A DNA stretch of 64,000 bases from assembly GCA_041391665.1 (NCBI GenBank), contig JAWKNO010000002.1, positions 930,001-994,000 of the forward strand, given 5' to 3'. Both the position numbers and the translations under genes were made by a program. Positions 53,558-62,825 of this stretch are shown here, piece by piece. The DNA comes from Bacteroidia bacterium (GTDB taxonomy: Bacteria > Bacteroidota > Bacteroidia > J057). Below the pieces are notes generated by a model, which made no database searches, had not been told where the DNA came from, and saw nothing but the letters and a program-made list of their open reading frames with translations. Numbering within the stretch: the first letter of the stretch is position 1; the number at the start of each line of letters is the position of its first letter.

Positions 53558-54903
53558 ATTTGTGGTGGCTCCCAGCCGGGCTCGTAGGTTCTTCCCCAGT
53601 ATTTTTTCTGGATTTTTTTATTGAGGAACCGGCCATTTAACGGATTCACCAGGAGATGTGCGTTTCCTGCGCGATAAGATATATTGGCATAATGGCTAAG
53701 GTTTGCACTGAGAGAACCTTCTCTGATGGGAGAGTTCTGCGCAGCTTTTCCTCTGATCGCATCAAAGAAATTTTGTACGTGCAAGGTAGTCATATCCCCG
53801 CCGCCGCCGAGTCCGGTAGATCCTTCTTCTCCGCGGGATTTTCTTTCACGTACCAGTGTGCCGTTGCGGTCGTAGAGTTTGTAACCACTGCGGTTTACAA
53901 ACACGGTGCCTTCTGAGCCATAGATGACTGTGCCCCGGTCTGATCCGTACGTATTGTAGTTACTACGGCTTTTTCCATCCCACATGATGGTTTTGGTTCC
54001 ACCTTTAAATTCAAAGGTAGCGTCCATGGTATCATACATTACCCAGGGATCATCTTTGAAATGGCGTTTGCCTGCATTTACGTATACGGCGTCGGGGTAT
54101 TCAACCTGAAGTGCCCAGCGGGCGACGTCTAGTTCGTGGGTAGCATTATTGCCGGTTTCACCGGTTCCCCATTCCCAAAACCAGTGCCAGTTGTAGTCAG
54201 CGACGATGTCGATAAAATCGGTTCTGGGCGCGGGTCCCTGGAAGAGGTCCCAGTCCAGATAATCGGGTACAGCAGTTTTTTTGGCATTATCGACCCTACC
54301 TCTTCCGTTGGAATAGAAAGCCTTTGCGAGATATACTTCTCCGATGCCGCCGCCATGGATTTCGCTGATAATTTCCTGTGATTCAGGCGCGGAGCGCTGT
54401 TGGTTACCCATTTGGACAACCTTACCGTATTTTTGCTGAAGGGCGATCAGGATTTCGCCTTCACGGGGGTTGTGGCTACAGGGTTTTTCGACATAGACAT
54501 GTTTGCCCGCATCGAGAGCCAACCAGCTTGCTGCGGCATGCCAATGGTCAGGGATGGCAACAAAAACCGCATCGACATCTTTGTCTTCGATGATTTTGCG
54601 GAGATCTTTTTCTTTTTTAGGGCTTGTACCGGTCAGTTTTTTTACCGCTTCTGCCCCTTTGTCCATTCTGCGGCTGTCCACATCGGAGACATAGATCATG
54701 CCGGCATCATCACATTTGCTGACTGAGGGCGCGAGTGCACCAAACCGGCGATAGGTGCCCAGCATAGCACAATTTACCCGGTCATTGGCACCCATGATGC
54801 GGGCATAACTTTTTGCATTAAACCCGAGGGTAGTTGCAGAAAGTGCCACGCCGCCCATTGCGGTCTGCCTGACAAAGTTTCTTCGAGTAATTTTATTAGA
54901 CAT
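53554..54903 (-). CDS. Tat-exported Gfo/Idh/MocA oxidoreductase (449 aa)
   Basis: A twin-arginine signal (ITRRNFVRQTAMGG) is followed by a Rossmann domain and the catalytic lysine in YVEKPCSHN (about residue 138). A large C-terminal domain holds the substrate site. Exported members of this family oxidise or reduce sugars and their derivatives in the periplasm using tightly held NAD(P). It is separated from the next such gene by a possible terminator. Confidence 0.85.
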   Translation of the reverse strand: MSNKITRRNFVRQTAMGGVALSATTLGFNAKSYARIMGANDRVNCAMLGTYRRFGALAPSVSKCDDAGMIYVSDVDSRRMDKGAEAVKKLTGTSPKKEKDLRKIIEDKDVDAVFVAIPDHWHAAASWLALDAGKHVYVEKPCSHNPREGEILIALQQKYGKVVQMGNQQRSAPESQEIISEIHGGGIGEVYLAKAFYSNGRGRVDNAKKTAVPDYLDWDLFQGPAPRTDFIDIVADYNWHWFWEWGTGETGNNATHELDVARWALQVEYPDAVYVNAGKRHFKDDPWVMYDTMDATFEFKGGTKTIMWDGKSRSNYNTYGSDRGTVIYGSEGTVFVNRSGYKLYDRNGTLVRERKSRGEEGSTGLGGGGDMTTLHVQNFFDAIRGKAAQNSPIREGSLSANLSHYANISYRAGNAHLLVNPLNGRFLNKKIQKKYWGRTYEPGWEPPQI

Positions 54904-54920
54904 AGTAATAGATTTGGAAT

Positions 54921-54981
54921 AAAAATCGGGGAATGATCCTGTTAGAAATGGAAATATACTGTGTAAATGATTATTCCCCGA
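54921..54981 (-). terminator. Possible terminator between two Gfo/Idh/MocA genes
   Basis: TCGGGGAAT at 54926-54934 and ATTCCCCGA at 54973-54981 form a nine-base stem with a loop of 38 bases. On the minus strand it is followed by TTTTTATT. The long loop makes it a weaker candidate; it lies after the stop at 54999. Confidence 0.4.
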
Positions 54982-54998
54982 CTGTCTTTTGATTTTTT

Positions 54999-56402
54999 TT
55001 AGAGTCTTTGTGCTCTGGGTTCAAGATCGGTCAGCTCAGCAACACGTACCGGGTGGCCAGATTCAATACTTTTTCTGGCTGCAATACCAATGAGAATGGA
55101 CATGGCGCCATCGCGTGAACCAGCAGAATGACGGTAAGGATCTGGTGCATCGGGGTTTTTGAAAATTTTGTCGTGAAGCCTTTCGTCTCCCCCTCCGTGC
55201 CCGCTTCTGACAACCGGCACTTTTACTGTTTCAAATTTTCCCCAGGTTTTGTGAAGAATCATCGGCTCAAAGTCTGCTGCTTCGAGCTGGTTTTGGGCCA
55301 TTTCTGCTTCATGCAGAGAAGACTGATCGAGGTTTTCGTTTTTTAACCAGGGAAAATCCACCCAGGCTTCCAGGTATCCTTCTGTACCATGAAATGAGAT
55401 TCTCCATCCCTCAAAAGGTGAGTAGGTTGTAAGGGAATAGTTGGCTACTACATTATTGGCATAGACGATCTGTGCAGACATCTTGTCGTAGATATTGATC
55501 TCTTCCCGGAAAACACAGTTGTCCCGAACATAGCCGTCGTGTTTTTCATTGTCCACATAAAGCTTCATCATGTGGTCGCTTTTAGTGATATCCCAGTAAA
55601 ATTTACACTCCTTTTTATGTTCGCATGACCGGCAGCTTTTCCCGCGCAATGTTCCATTGCTTCCATAGTGTTCGAGCGAACCATATGCATGAACTTCTTT
55701 GGGATCGGAATCTATCCACCAGTTGAGCAGGTCAAAGTGGTGAGTGGCTTTGTGGATCCACAATGTACCGCTGGATTCCCGTTGGCCATGCCATCTGCGG
55801 AAATAATCGGCTCCGTGGTAGGTGTTGAGGTACCAGTGAAAGTCTACGGAGGTTACTTTTCCAATGCTGTTGGCTGCCAGCAATTCCTTGATTTTTGTCA
55901 TATAAGGGCTCCATCGGTAGTTGAAGCCTACAATCAGGTTTTTACCTGACGCGCGCTCTGCGTCCAGGATAGCCTGGCATTTTTGCTCGTCAATCGTAAG
56001 GGGTTTTTCCGTGAGAACATCGTATCCCATGTCAAGTCCTTTGATGATAAACTTATGATGGGTGGAATCTTTGGTCGTAACGATGATCAGGTCAGGTTTG
56101 GTCTGATTGAGCATTTCCTCAAAATTGGTAAACGTCGGACAATTTACCTTCATATACGTTTTTGCATAAGCCAACCTTCCGGGATTGATATCGCAGAGCC
56201 CGACAAATTCGAGCAGATCCGAATACTGCTCAACCAGCCTCCGGCCCCAAAAGGAAGTGCCTCTTACGCCTGTTCCGACTAAAACGATCCTGAGTTTTTT
56301 TTGCCCAAGTCCAAATCCCCAGGCTGGAAGTGGCATCAGACTGCCTGCGGCCAGCATGCTTACAGAAGTGAGAAATTTTCGACGAGTAACGTTTGTCTCC
56401 AT
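54999..56402 (-). CDS. Tat-exported Gfo/Idh/MocA oxidoreductase (467 aa)
   Basis: A twin-arginine-type signal (VTRRKFLTSVSMLAAG) precedes a Rossmann fold (VGTGVRGTSFWG near residue 42) and the catalytic lysine in LTEKPLTID (about 136). A cysteine-rich insert (CRSCEHKKEC) lies near residue 262; such a motif could bind metal. Like the others in this region it probably acts on a sugar derivative in the periplasm. Confidence 0.85.
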   Translation of the reverse strand: METNVTRRKFLTSVSMLAAGSLMPLPAWGFGLGQKKLRIVLVGTGVRGTSFWGRRLVEQYSDLLEFVGLCDINPGRLAYAKTYMKVNCPTFTNFEEMLNQTKPDLIIVTTKDSTHHKFIIKGLDMGYDVLTEKPLTIDEQKCQAILDAERASGKNLIVGFNYRWSPYMTKIKELLAANSIGKVTSVDFHWYLNTYHGADYFRRWHGQRESSGTLWIHKATHHFDLLNWWIDSDPKEVHAYGSLEHYGSNGTLRGKSCRSCEHKKECKFYWDITKSDHMMKLYVDNEKHDGYVRDNCVFREEINIYDKMSAQIVYANNVVANYSLTTYSPFEGWRISFHGTEGYLEAWVDFPWLKNENLDQSSLHEAEMAQNQLEAADFEPMILHKTWGKFETVKVPVVRSGHGGGDERLHDKIFKNPDAPDPYRHSAGSRDGAMSILIGIAARKSIESGHPVRVAELTDLEPRAQRL

Positions 56403-56576
56403 AATATAGGTAGATATTAGTAATACATACAGAAAATGATACTTTCTTAATTTGGGGGTTTATTCTGACTCTGTCAAATTATTCACCCTGCTTTATTCAT
56501 CATTTTTGCTTCCTAAATTTAATCTGTACTCATATTGGGGGTATGATATTAATCAGGATGGATAATGCCTTAATTT

Positions 56577-56608
56577 ATTGGCATCATATTTCGATGAATT
56601 TACCTTAG
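56577..56608 (+). promoter_or_regulatory. Possible promoter of the CBM48-like gene
   Basis: ATTG at 56577-56580, 20 bases, then TACCTTAG at 56601-56608, near TTTG-N20-TAnnTTTG. It precedes the ATG at 56642 by 33 bases. The flanking bases (56403-56641) hold nothing else I can identify. Confidence 0.45.
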
Positions 56609-56641
56609 GAGATAATCCGGAAATAACCCAAATTACAATTC

Positions 56642-56950
56642 ATGAGTATCAAAAAGAGCTTTCAAAAAAACGGATTAACATGCAAAGTTACTTTTCGATT
56701 GCCTGCTGATCTGGTAAAAAACGCTGAGAAAGTCTGCCTTGTAGGTGATTTTAATGAGTGGCAGAAAGACGAACTCCCATTAAAGAAGCTGAAATCTGGT
56801 GATTTTTCTATCACCCTGAGCCTGAAACAAGGGCAGGCTTACCAGTTTAGATACCTGATAAATGGAGAGAACTGGATCAATGATCCGGAAGCTGACAAGT
56901 ATGCTTCCGCGCCGTATCCAGGTACAGAAAATTCAGTGTTGTTGCTTTAA
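56642..56950 (+). CDS. Stand-alone early-set (CBM48/isoamylase-N-like) protein (102 aa)
   Basis: A single immunoglobulin-like E-set domain with KVCLVGDFNEWQKDELPLKK and YQFRYLINGENWINDPEADKY, the pattern of glycogen-binding/CBM48 domains. It has no signal peptide, so it is cytoplasmic. Alone, it may bind glycogen or regulate a glycogen enzyme. It stands between convergent minus-strand genes and has its own promoter. Confidence 0.8.
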   Translation: MSIKKSFQKNGLTCKVTFRLPADLVKNAEKVCLVGDFNEWQKDELPLKKLKSGDFSITLSLKQGQAYQFRYLINGENWINDPEADKYASAPYPGTENSVLLL

Positions 56951-56965
56951 GCTACGCAATAGCAG

Positions 56966-58414
56966 CTATTTTCCTTTGTTGAAAGAAAATATTTCTGAGT
57001 CTGTCCGCGCGTTTTTCAGAATCGTCTCCATTTCTGAAAGTATTTCGGGATGGGCGTTTGCCAGATTTTGGGTTTCTCCAATGTCCTGGCTAAGGTCATA
57101 GAGCTCAAATGCCGCTTCAGGTCGGGCAATGTAGTCGTATTTTATGGCTTTCCATTTTCCTTTTCGGATAGCGACTCTGCCGCCTTTTTCATGGAATTCC
57201 CAGTACATATACGGGTGCTCTGCTTGTTCGCCTTTTCCCAGCGCCGCGGGTAACCAGGAGATTCCGTCGATGTTTGGCGGGACTTGTGCCCCGGTAATTT
57301 CTGCCAGTGTCGGCATCAGATCCCAAAAGGCCGAAATATGGTCTGTGGTAGTTCCCGGGCTTATTTTTCCCGGCCATCGGGCGATTGCCGGAACCCTGAT
57401 CCCGCCCTCATACAGATCTCGCTTATAGCCTTTGAGCGGGCCATTGCTGTCAAAATAGTCGGGGTCAGCTCCTCCCTCCACATGGGGCCCGTTGTCTGAA
57501 GTGAAAATGATCAGCGTATTGTCGTCAATGCCCGCAGATTTCAGTTTGTCCATAATTTCGCCCACTTGTTTGTCGAGCAGGTAAACCATTGCAGCAAAAG
57601 CTGCATGGGGTTCTGCCTGAGAGCCGTAAGGCCCATTGCGATAGTTTTCGCCATCATCGGTTCCGATAAAGGGTGTTTCGGGAAGAAGTTTTCCCCTAAA
57701 CAATGCAATTAAAGAATCTGGCACCAGCAGCTCGGCATGCGGAATAGTATTGGGAACATACAGGAAAAAGGAAGTGTCTTTATTTTTCTCTATAAACTCA
57801 AGTGTTTTACGCTGAATATAGTCCGGTGCATATAATCCTGTAAAGGAGCCGGAGTTTTGCGGTAGCGATACCTGTGTTTGATTATGCCATAGATACCGGG
57901 GATAGTAATTGTGGGCCAGCCGTTGGCAATTATAGCCCAGAAACTCATCAAATCCCTGGCGATTGGGATCTCCTTCTGATCCGGGATAACCCAGCCCCCA
58001 TTTTCCGAAAGCACCCGTAACATATCCCTGCGCCTTCATCATTTCGGCCAGGGTGAAAATGCTGTCTGCCAGGGGCCATTGCCCTTCAGGTTGAACTTCT
58101 TTATTGCCGCGGATAAATGTATGTCCTGTGTGGAGGCCCGTCATCAGGGAGGATCGGGAAGGTGCACATACGGTTGCTCCTGCGTAGTGTTGCGTGAAGC
58201 GGATACCTTCTGCGGCCAGCTTGTCCAGATTGGGTGTTTGAAATTTTTTCTGCCCATAACAACTGAGGTCGCCATATCCCAGATCATCGGCCAATATAAA
58301 AATGATATTAGGGGGGGGAGTTGTAGTAGTTTCAGAATCGGGCTGACAGGCGAAGTTGAATATTAGCAGGATGAAGGCCGTGATACCCAAAAATGATTTA
58401 TTGAGGAAAAGCAT
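56966..58414 (-). CDS. Sulfatase (arylsulfatase) lipoprotein (482 aa)
   Basis: The start at 58414 (MLFLNKSFLG) gives a lipoprotein signal ending FNFAC (Cys about 23); longer forms begin upstream without signal logic. The formylglycine site CAPSRSSL is at about residue 83 and metal ligands sit in LADDLGYGD. It removes sulfate from a sulfated sugar or aryl ester in the periplasm. A sulfatase-modifying enzyme is needed to mature Cys; none is seen in the window. Confidence 0.88.
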   Translation of the reverse strand: MLFLNKSFLGITAFILLIFNFACQPDSETTTTPPPNIIFILADDLGYGDLSCYGQKKFQTPNLDKLAAEGIRFTQHYAGATVCAPSRSSLMTGLHTGHTFIRGNKEVQPEGQWPLADSIFTLAEMMKAQGYVTGAFGKWGLGYPGSEGDPNRQGFDEFLGYNCQRLAHNYYPRYLWHNQTQVSLPQNSGSFTGLYAPDYIQRKTLEFIEKNKDTSFFLYVPNTIPHAELLVPDSLIALFRGKLLPETPFIGTDDGENYRNGPYGSQAEPHAAFAAMVYLLDKQVGEIMDKLKSAGIDDNTLIIFTSDNGPHVEGGADPDYFDSNGPLKGYKRDLYEGGIRVPAIARWPGKISPGTTTDHISAFWDLMPTLAEITGAQVPPNIDGISWLPAALGKGEQAEHPYMYWEFHEKGGRVAIRKGKWKAIKYDYIARPEAAFELYDLSQDIGETQNLANAHPEILSEMETILKNARTDSEIFSFNKGK

Positions 58415-58437
58415 ACAAAAGATTTTAGGGGAATTGA

Positions 58438-58460
58438 AAACCGGCATTTGATACCGGTTT
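58438..58460 (-). terminator. Possible terminator after the Gfo/Idh/MocA gene at 58484
   Basis: AAACCGG (58438-58444) and CCGGTTT (58454-58460) form a seven-base stem with a nine-base loop, 23 bases after the stop at 58484 on the minus strand. A short T stretch follows. It separates this gene from the sulfatase. Confidence 0.45.
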
Positions 58461-58483
58461 CCAATTATCGGCAAAAAATCGCG

Positions 58484-59734
58484 TTAAACATAATCTTTCC
58501 AATTCAAAATCTCCCCTGAATATATCGCCTTATTGGCAAGTGCTACTGCAATCGCGCTTTTTCTGCCACTTTCATAACCTACCACCGGGGTTTTGTTTTC
58601 CCTGATACACACACCAAAACCTGCAAGCGCTTCCTTCGTTGGTTCACTGTCTTCTTTACCCGGCTCAGTCTGGTACAAAGGCATGGGTTTTCCGGCTTCC
58701 CACTTTGGCGAAGCTGCAGAAACGGCATCGAGCTTTTTCTCTTCTTTGAATTGCCGCAGATATGCGGGTTCTATCGTTACAGTTGCCTGATAACCTTCCG
58801 CACGGATCAGTCGGATCGTGGCATTTTTACCGTAAAACTTCATCTGAAAACCCATTTCCTCATTGGTCGTCAGGCAGGTAAAACTGGCTTTAACACCATC
58901 CGGATATTCAAAAATCGCATGGGTATTGTCAAATGTTTCTCTTCCATCTTTCCAGTAATCAATTCCGCCCATTCCCATAATCCGCACAGGGCTTGCATCG
59001 AGCATCCAGTTGACAACATTGATCTGATGCGAAGATAATTCTGCCATCAGGCCGCCCGAATAATCTTTATACATCCGCCAGTTGATGATTCGCTCAAATT
59101 GTGGGTCAGGAACAGGCCTGCGCCAGTTGCCGTTACGGTTCCAGTAACATTCAATATGTGAAAGAGGCCCAAATTCATCGCCGTGGATGACGTCATTGAT
59201 TTTTTTGTAGATGGGATTATACCGGTGCTGGTACCCCACCTGGAAAACCTTATCAGTTGATTTTAGCAATTCTCCCAGTTTTTTTGCCTCATCAATGGTA
59301 AAGGTCATGGTTTTTTCGCAGTAGATATGTTTCCCCGCTTCCAGAGAAGCTTTGGCCATTTCGAAGTGAAGATAAAGCGGGGCAGAGATAATGATGCCGT
59401 CCAACGAATTGTCTTCCAGCATTTTGTGATAATTGTCATACCCTTTGGCACCTTTTGCTGCCAGGGCCATTCCACTTTCGAGCCGGAAAGGCAGGATATC
59501 ACAACAAGCAACCACTTCCATCCCGGGAATTTCATTGATGGATTCCATCAGGTTTGTTCCCCTGCCTCCAGTACCGATAATACCGAGGCGAATGGTATCA
59601 TTTGGTCCAAATCTTTTCAGGTTGGACGTAAAGGGGTATTCACTGGCAAGGGAACCTAATCCACTTGTTAATAATCCTGCGGTGGCCGCAAGTTTGCCAG
59701 TATTTGCTAAAAATTTTCTTCTCGAGCCGTTCAT
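58484..59734 (-). CDS. Tat-exported Gfo/Idh/MocA oxidoreductase (416 aa)
   Basis: The start at 59734 (MNGSRRKFLANTGKL) gives a Tat-type signal. A Rossmann motif (GIIGTGGRGTN) lies near residue 51. The catalytic lysine is in YCEKTMTF; a proline is usual after the lysine and is replaced by threonine here. It is the third such enzyme in the region and may act in the same sugar pathway, with a different substrate. Confidence 0.85.
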   Translation of the reverse strand: MNGSRRKFLANTGKLAATAGLLTSGLGSLASEYPFTSNLKRFGPNDTIRLGIIGTGGRGTNLMESINEIPGMEVVACCDILPFRLESGMALAAKGAKGYDNYHKMLEDNSLDGIIISAPLYLHFEMAKASLEAGKHIYCEKTMTFTIDEAKKLGELLKSTDKVFQVGYQHRYNPIYKKINDVIHGDEFGPLSHIECYWNRNGNWRRPVPDPQFERIINWRMYKDYSGGLMAELSSHQINVVNWMLDASPVRIMGMGGIDYWKDGRETFDNTHAIFEYPDGVKASFTCLTTNEEMGFQMKFYGKNATIRLIRAEGYQATVTIEPAYLRQFKEEKKLDAVSAASPKWEAGKPMPLYQTEPGKEDSEPTKEALAGFGVCIRENKTPVVGYESGRKSAIAVALANKAIYSGEILNWKDYV

Positions 59735-59806
59735 AGTAAATTTTATCAAGATTGATTCCTAAGATAAAAACATTATGATTTTTAATATAAGACTTTGGTC
59801 ATAAAA

Positions 59807-59836
59807 TGTGAAAACGCGGGGGATTCTCTATATTTG
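59807..59836 (+). promoter_or_regulatory. Likely promoter of the aldose epimerase gene
   Basis: TATATTTG at 59829-59836 matches TAnnTTTG exactly. The upstream box is weak (TGTG at 59807-59810, 18 bases away). The start codon follows at 59858. Confidence 0.45.
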
Positions 59837-59857
59837 TCAGCTTCGGAATAAACTATT

Positions 59858-60925
59858 ATGAAAAGTGCAGGAGATATACAATCATTTGGGAAAACCAGAG
59901 ATGGAAGGGAAGCGCATTTGTTTCACTTCAGAAACAGGATGGGTGCAGAATTGTCCCTTACCAATTACGGCGGGACAATTATTTCATTAAAGGTTCCTGA
60001 CCGGGAGGGAAACCCTGGCGATATTGTTCTTGGTTTTGATAATCTGGCAGATATTGAGGCTACCCGCCCGTTTTATGGCTGTATTGTCGGAAGATATGCA
60101 AACCGGATTGCCGGCGGGAAATTTTCCTTAAACGGTCAAACTTACCCACTGGCGGTCAACAATGGCCCCAATCATTTACATGGCGGACTCAAAGGATTTG
60201 ATACTCATATATGGGATGCCGAACCATTTTCCAACGACCTTGGAGCCGGAGTCATTCTTCGTTACATCAGCAAAGATGGCGAAGAAGGATATCCCGGAAA
60301 CTTATCTGTGAAGGTGACCTACACCCTGACAGAAAAGAATGAACTGCGGATCGATTATACAGCGGAAACCGATCAGACTACGGTCATCAACCTTACCAAC
60401 CACGCATTTTTCAATCTGAAAGATTGTGGCGCCACAGCGATTCTGGATCATGAACTTCAGCTGTTTGCTGATCAGTTTACGCCGGTAAGTAACGTAATGA
60501 TCCCCACGGGAGAAATTCGGCCCGTAAAAGGTACGCCACTGGATTTTTCTCATGCTATGCCTATCGGCGCGAGAATTCATAGCCAGGATGAACAAATCAG
60601 ATTTGGCAATGGTTATGATCATAATTATGTGGTCAACAATCAGGAAGACGAGCTGGCGCTTGTCGCAAGGGTAACCGAAAAATATACAGGCAGGGTAATG
60701 GAAGTATTCACCACAGAGCCTGGCGTACAGTTTTATACAGGGAATTTCCTTCAGGGTCGTAAGCCCGGCAAGTATGGGATTATCTATCAGAACCGATCAG
60801 GCTTTTGTCTGGAAACCCAGCATTTCCCCGATTCCCCCAACCAGCCTGCGTTTCCTTCCACTGTCTTAAATCCTGGCGAAATGTACAGGAGTACAACTAT
60901 TTATGGATTTGGAACTGAAAAATAA
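59858..60925 (+). CDS. galM: Aldose 1-epimerase (355 aa)
   Basis: Catalytic residues are visible: a His in NGPNHLHGG (about 107) and a second in NLTNHAFFNL (about 180), and a Glu near LETQHFPDSPNQP (about 326). The enzyme interconverts alpha and beta forms of galactose or glucose. No signal peptide, so it is cytoplasmic. It is followed after 27 bases by a P-loop/DRTGG gene. Confidence 0.88.
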   Translation: MKSAGDIQSFGKTRDGREAHLFHFRNRMGAELSLTNYGGTIISLKVPDREGNPGDIVLGFDNLADIEATRPFYGCIVGRYANRIAGGKFSLNGQTYPLAVNNGPNHLHGGLKGFDTHIWDAEPFSNDLGAGVILRYISKDGEEGYPGNLSVKVTYTLTEKNELRIDYTAETDQTTVINLTNHAFFNLKDCGATAILDHELQLFADQFTPVSNVMIPTGEIRPVKGTPLDFSHAMPIGARIHSQDEQIRFGNGYDHNYVVNNQEDELALVARVTEKYTGRVMEVFTTEPGVQFYTGNFLQGRKPGKYGIIYQNRSGFCLETQHFPDSPNQPAFPSTVLNPGEMYRSTTIYGFGTEK

Positions 60926-60952
60926 GGTACTGATAAAACAAATGTTTGCCCT

Positions 60953-62053
60953 ATGTTTTCAAAACAGATTTACGTTGCGGCTACCAGCCAGCATGTAGGT
61001 AAAACTACTTCTACCCTGGGGCTGCTGGCCACTCTCCGGGATTCCGGAATTAACGTGGGTTATTGTAAACCCGTCGGCCAGCAATATATTGATGTGGGTT
61101 CCAGCCGGGCTGATAAAGATGCCTTACTTTTTTCTACCGTGATGGGTTTTGACCTTGTGCCGGAATTGCATAGCCCCGTGATACTTGGCGACGGGGCAAC
61201 TACGGCATACATCGACAACCCCCGGCAATACAATTATGGCAACCGGATTTTGAAGGCTTCCAAAATCCTGAACCAAAACTATGATGTCATGGTCTATGAA
61301 GGGACCGGACACCCCGGTGTCGGAAGTGTCGTCGGACTCTCCAACGCAAAAGTAGCGAAGCTGCTGCGCGCAGGGCTGATCATGGTGGTAGAAGCCGGTA
61401 TAGGCAAAACGATTGATTCGCTGGATCTTAATCTCTCTGTATTCGAGCAGAAAAAAATCCCGGTCATTGGGGTGATTATCAACAAGGCGCTGCCTTCCAA
61501 AATAGATAAAATTCAGTACTATGTGGGCAAGGTACTCAAGGAACGCGGCTTGCCGCTCCTCGGTATTTTGCCTTATGAAGAAGAATTGGGGCAAATTATC
61601 ATGCGCACCATTGTAAAAGGAATTGGTGCGACTGTTACACAAAACGAAGGATATCTGGACAACAAAGTCAAAGATATTATTGCCGGCTCATTGATAGATT
61701 TGACACAATTGAAAAATTTTAACAATCAGCTTCTGGTCGTAAGTGTCAAAAGACTAGAAGATGCCTTGCGGAAACTCAGCCAGGTCACCCGACTGATGGA
61801 TACCGATGAGTCTCCGCTGAGCGGTATTATTATCACAGGTGAGGGAGAGCCTTCGGAAGAATATAATAAGTATTTTGAGGACCATAAAATTCCTGTTCTT
61901 CGCTCTATGATGGATACATATGAAGTGGTAATGAAAATCTCCAGAATTGAGGTTAAGATCAATACACGCACCCCCTGGAAAGTGAGGAAAGCGGTCGAAC
62001 TGTTTAAAACACATATAAATCTTACCCCAATTATGGAATCTCTGGGGGTATAA
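60953..62053 (+). CDS. P-loop (BioD-like) and DRTGG-domain protein (366 aa)
   Basis: A dethiobiotin-synthetase-like P-loop (ATSQHVGKTT) near residues 8-17 and other BioD-type strands fill the N-terminal 230 residues. A DRTGG-type regulatory region follows (about 235-340). The same pair occurs at the N-terminus of long phosphate acetyltransferases, but the acetyltransferase domain is absent. It may sense nucleotides or regulate central metabolism; function not established. Confidence 0.75.
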   Translation: MFSKQIYVAATSQHVGKTTSTLGLLATLRDSGINVGYCKPVGQQYIDVGSSRADKDALLFSTVMGFDLVPELHSPVILGDGATTAYIDNPRQYNYGNRILKASKILNQNYDVMVYEGTGHPGVGSVVGLSNAKVAKLLRAGLIMVVEAGIGKTIDSLDLNLSVFEQKKIPVIGVIINKALPSKIDKIQYYVGKVLKERGLPLLGILPYEEELGQIIMRTIVKGIGATVTQNEGYLDNKVKDIIAGSLIDLTQLKNFNNQLLVVSVKRLEDALRKLSQVTRLMDTDESPLSGIIITGEGEPSEEYNKYFEDHKIPVLRSMMDTYEVVMKISRIEVKINTRTPWKVRKAVELFKTHINLTPIMESLGV

Positions 62054-62123
62054 CTGGTTTTATAAGGGCTTTTTGTTTATTTAGTGCAAATTTTTAACCG
62101 GGAAATTATAGTATAATTTTTAC

Positions 62124-62765
62124 ATGAAGATTCTCGTCATAGGGGCAACAGGAAGAGCTGGAAGGTTGCTCGTCGAATATTCACTTGAGAAAGGGCATGA
62201 TGTAACTGCATTTGCCCGCAATATGGAGGATTACCCCATCCAGCATCCTCGCCTTTCACTTGTGACGGGTGATGTTTTGTATCCCTCCCTGATTGATGCA
62301 GGGGTGCAGGGACAGGATATTGTACTTTCCGTTATTGGCATCCGCCAGTTTGGCGGCCCGATTACCCTCCTCTCTACAGGTATTAAAAATATCATAGGTG
62401 TCATGGAGAAGCGAGGGGTAAAGCGGCTGCTGACGATTACGGGCGCAGGTATTTTGCAGGAAACCGAAGATTTGCTGATTATGGAAAGTCTGAGTTTCCC
62501 TCCCAATTTGCAAAACATATCCATGGACCATCAGCGGGTGTATGAAGGGTTGGCTGCAAGCAATCTGGACTGGACGCTGGTCGCTCCGGCGTTTATGCAT
62601 AATGGAGACCGAACCGGGAAATACGTTGTAAAAGCAGACTATTATCCCCCTCGTACCCGAAATGAAGTCTCCGTAGAAGATGTCGCTGATTTTATTACTG
62701 CGGAAATGACGGAAAACAAATTTCTCAGGAAAAGAGTTGGAATAGCACATCCTTTAGATCTCTAG
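62124..62765 (+). CDS. NAD(P)-binding NmrA/SDR-like protein (213 aa)
   Basis: A Rossmann motif GATGRAG (residues 7-13) begins an atypical SDR with no catalytic YxxxK. It resembles NmrA-like or BVR-B-like reductases that use NAD(P)H. No substrate predicted. Confidence 0.75.
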   Translation: MKILVIGATGRAGRLLVEYSLEKGHDVTAFARNMEDYPIQHPRLSLVTGDVLYPSLIDAGVQGQDIVLSVIGIRQFGGPITLLSTGIKNIIGVMEKRGVKRLLTITGAGILQETEDLLIMESLSFPPNLQNISMDHQRVYEGLAASNLDWTLVAPAFMHNGDRTGKYVVKADYYPPRTRNEVSVEDVADFITAEMTENKFLRKRVGIAHPLDL

Positions 62766-62825
62766 CTATTTTTAATTTGATCATTCCCACCTATATTTAT
62801 CCATTCGCGAATTGAACCCAAATAT

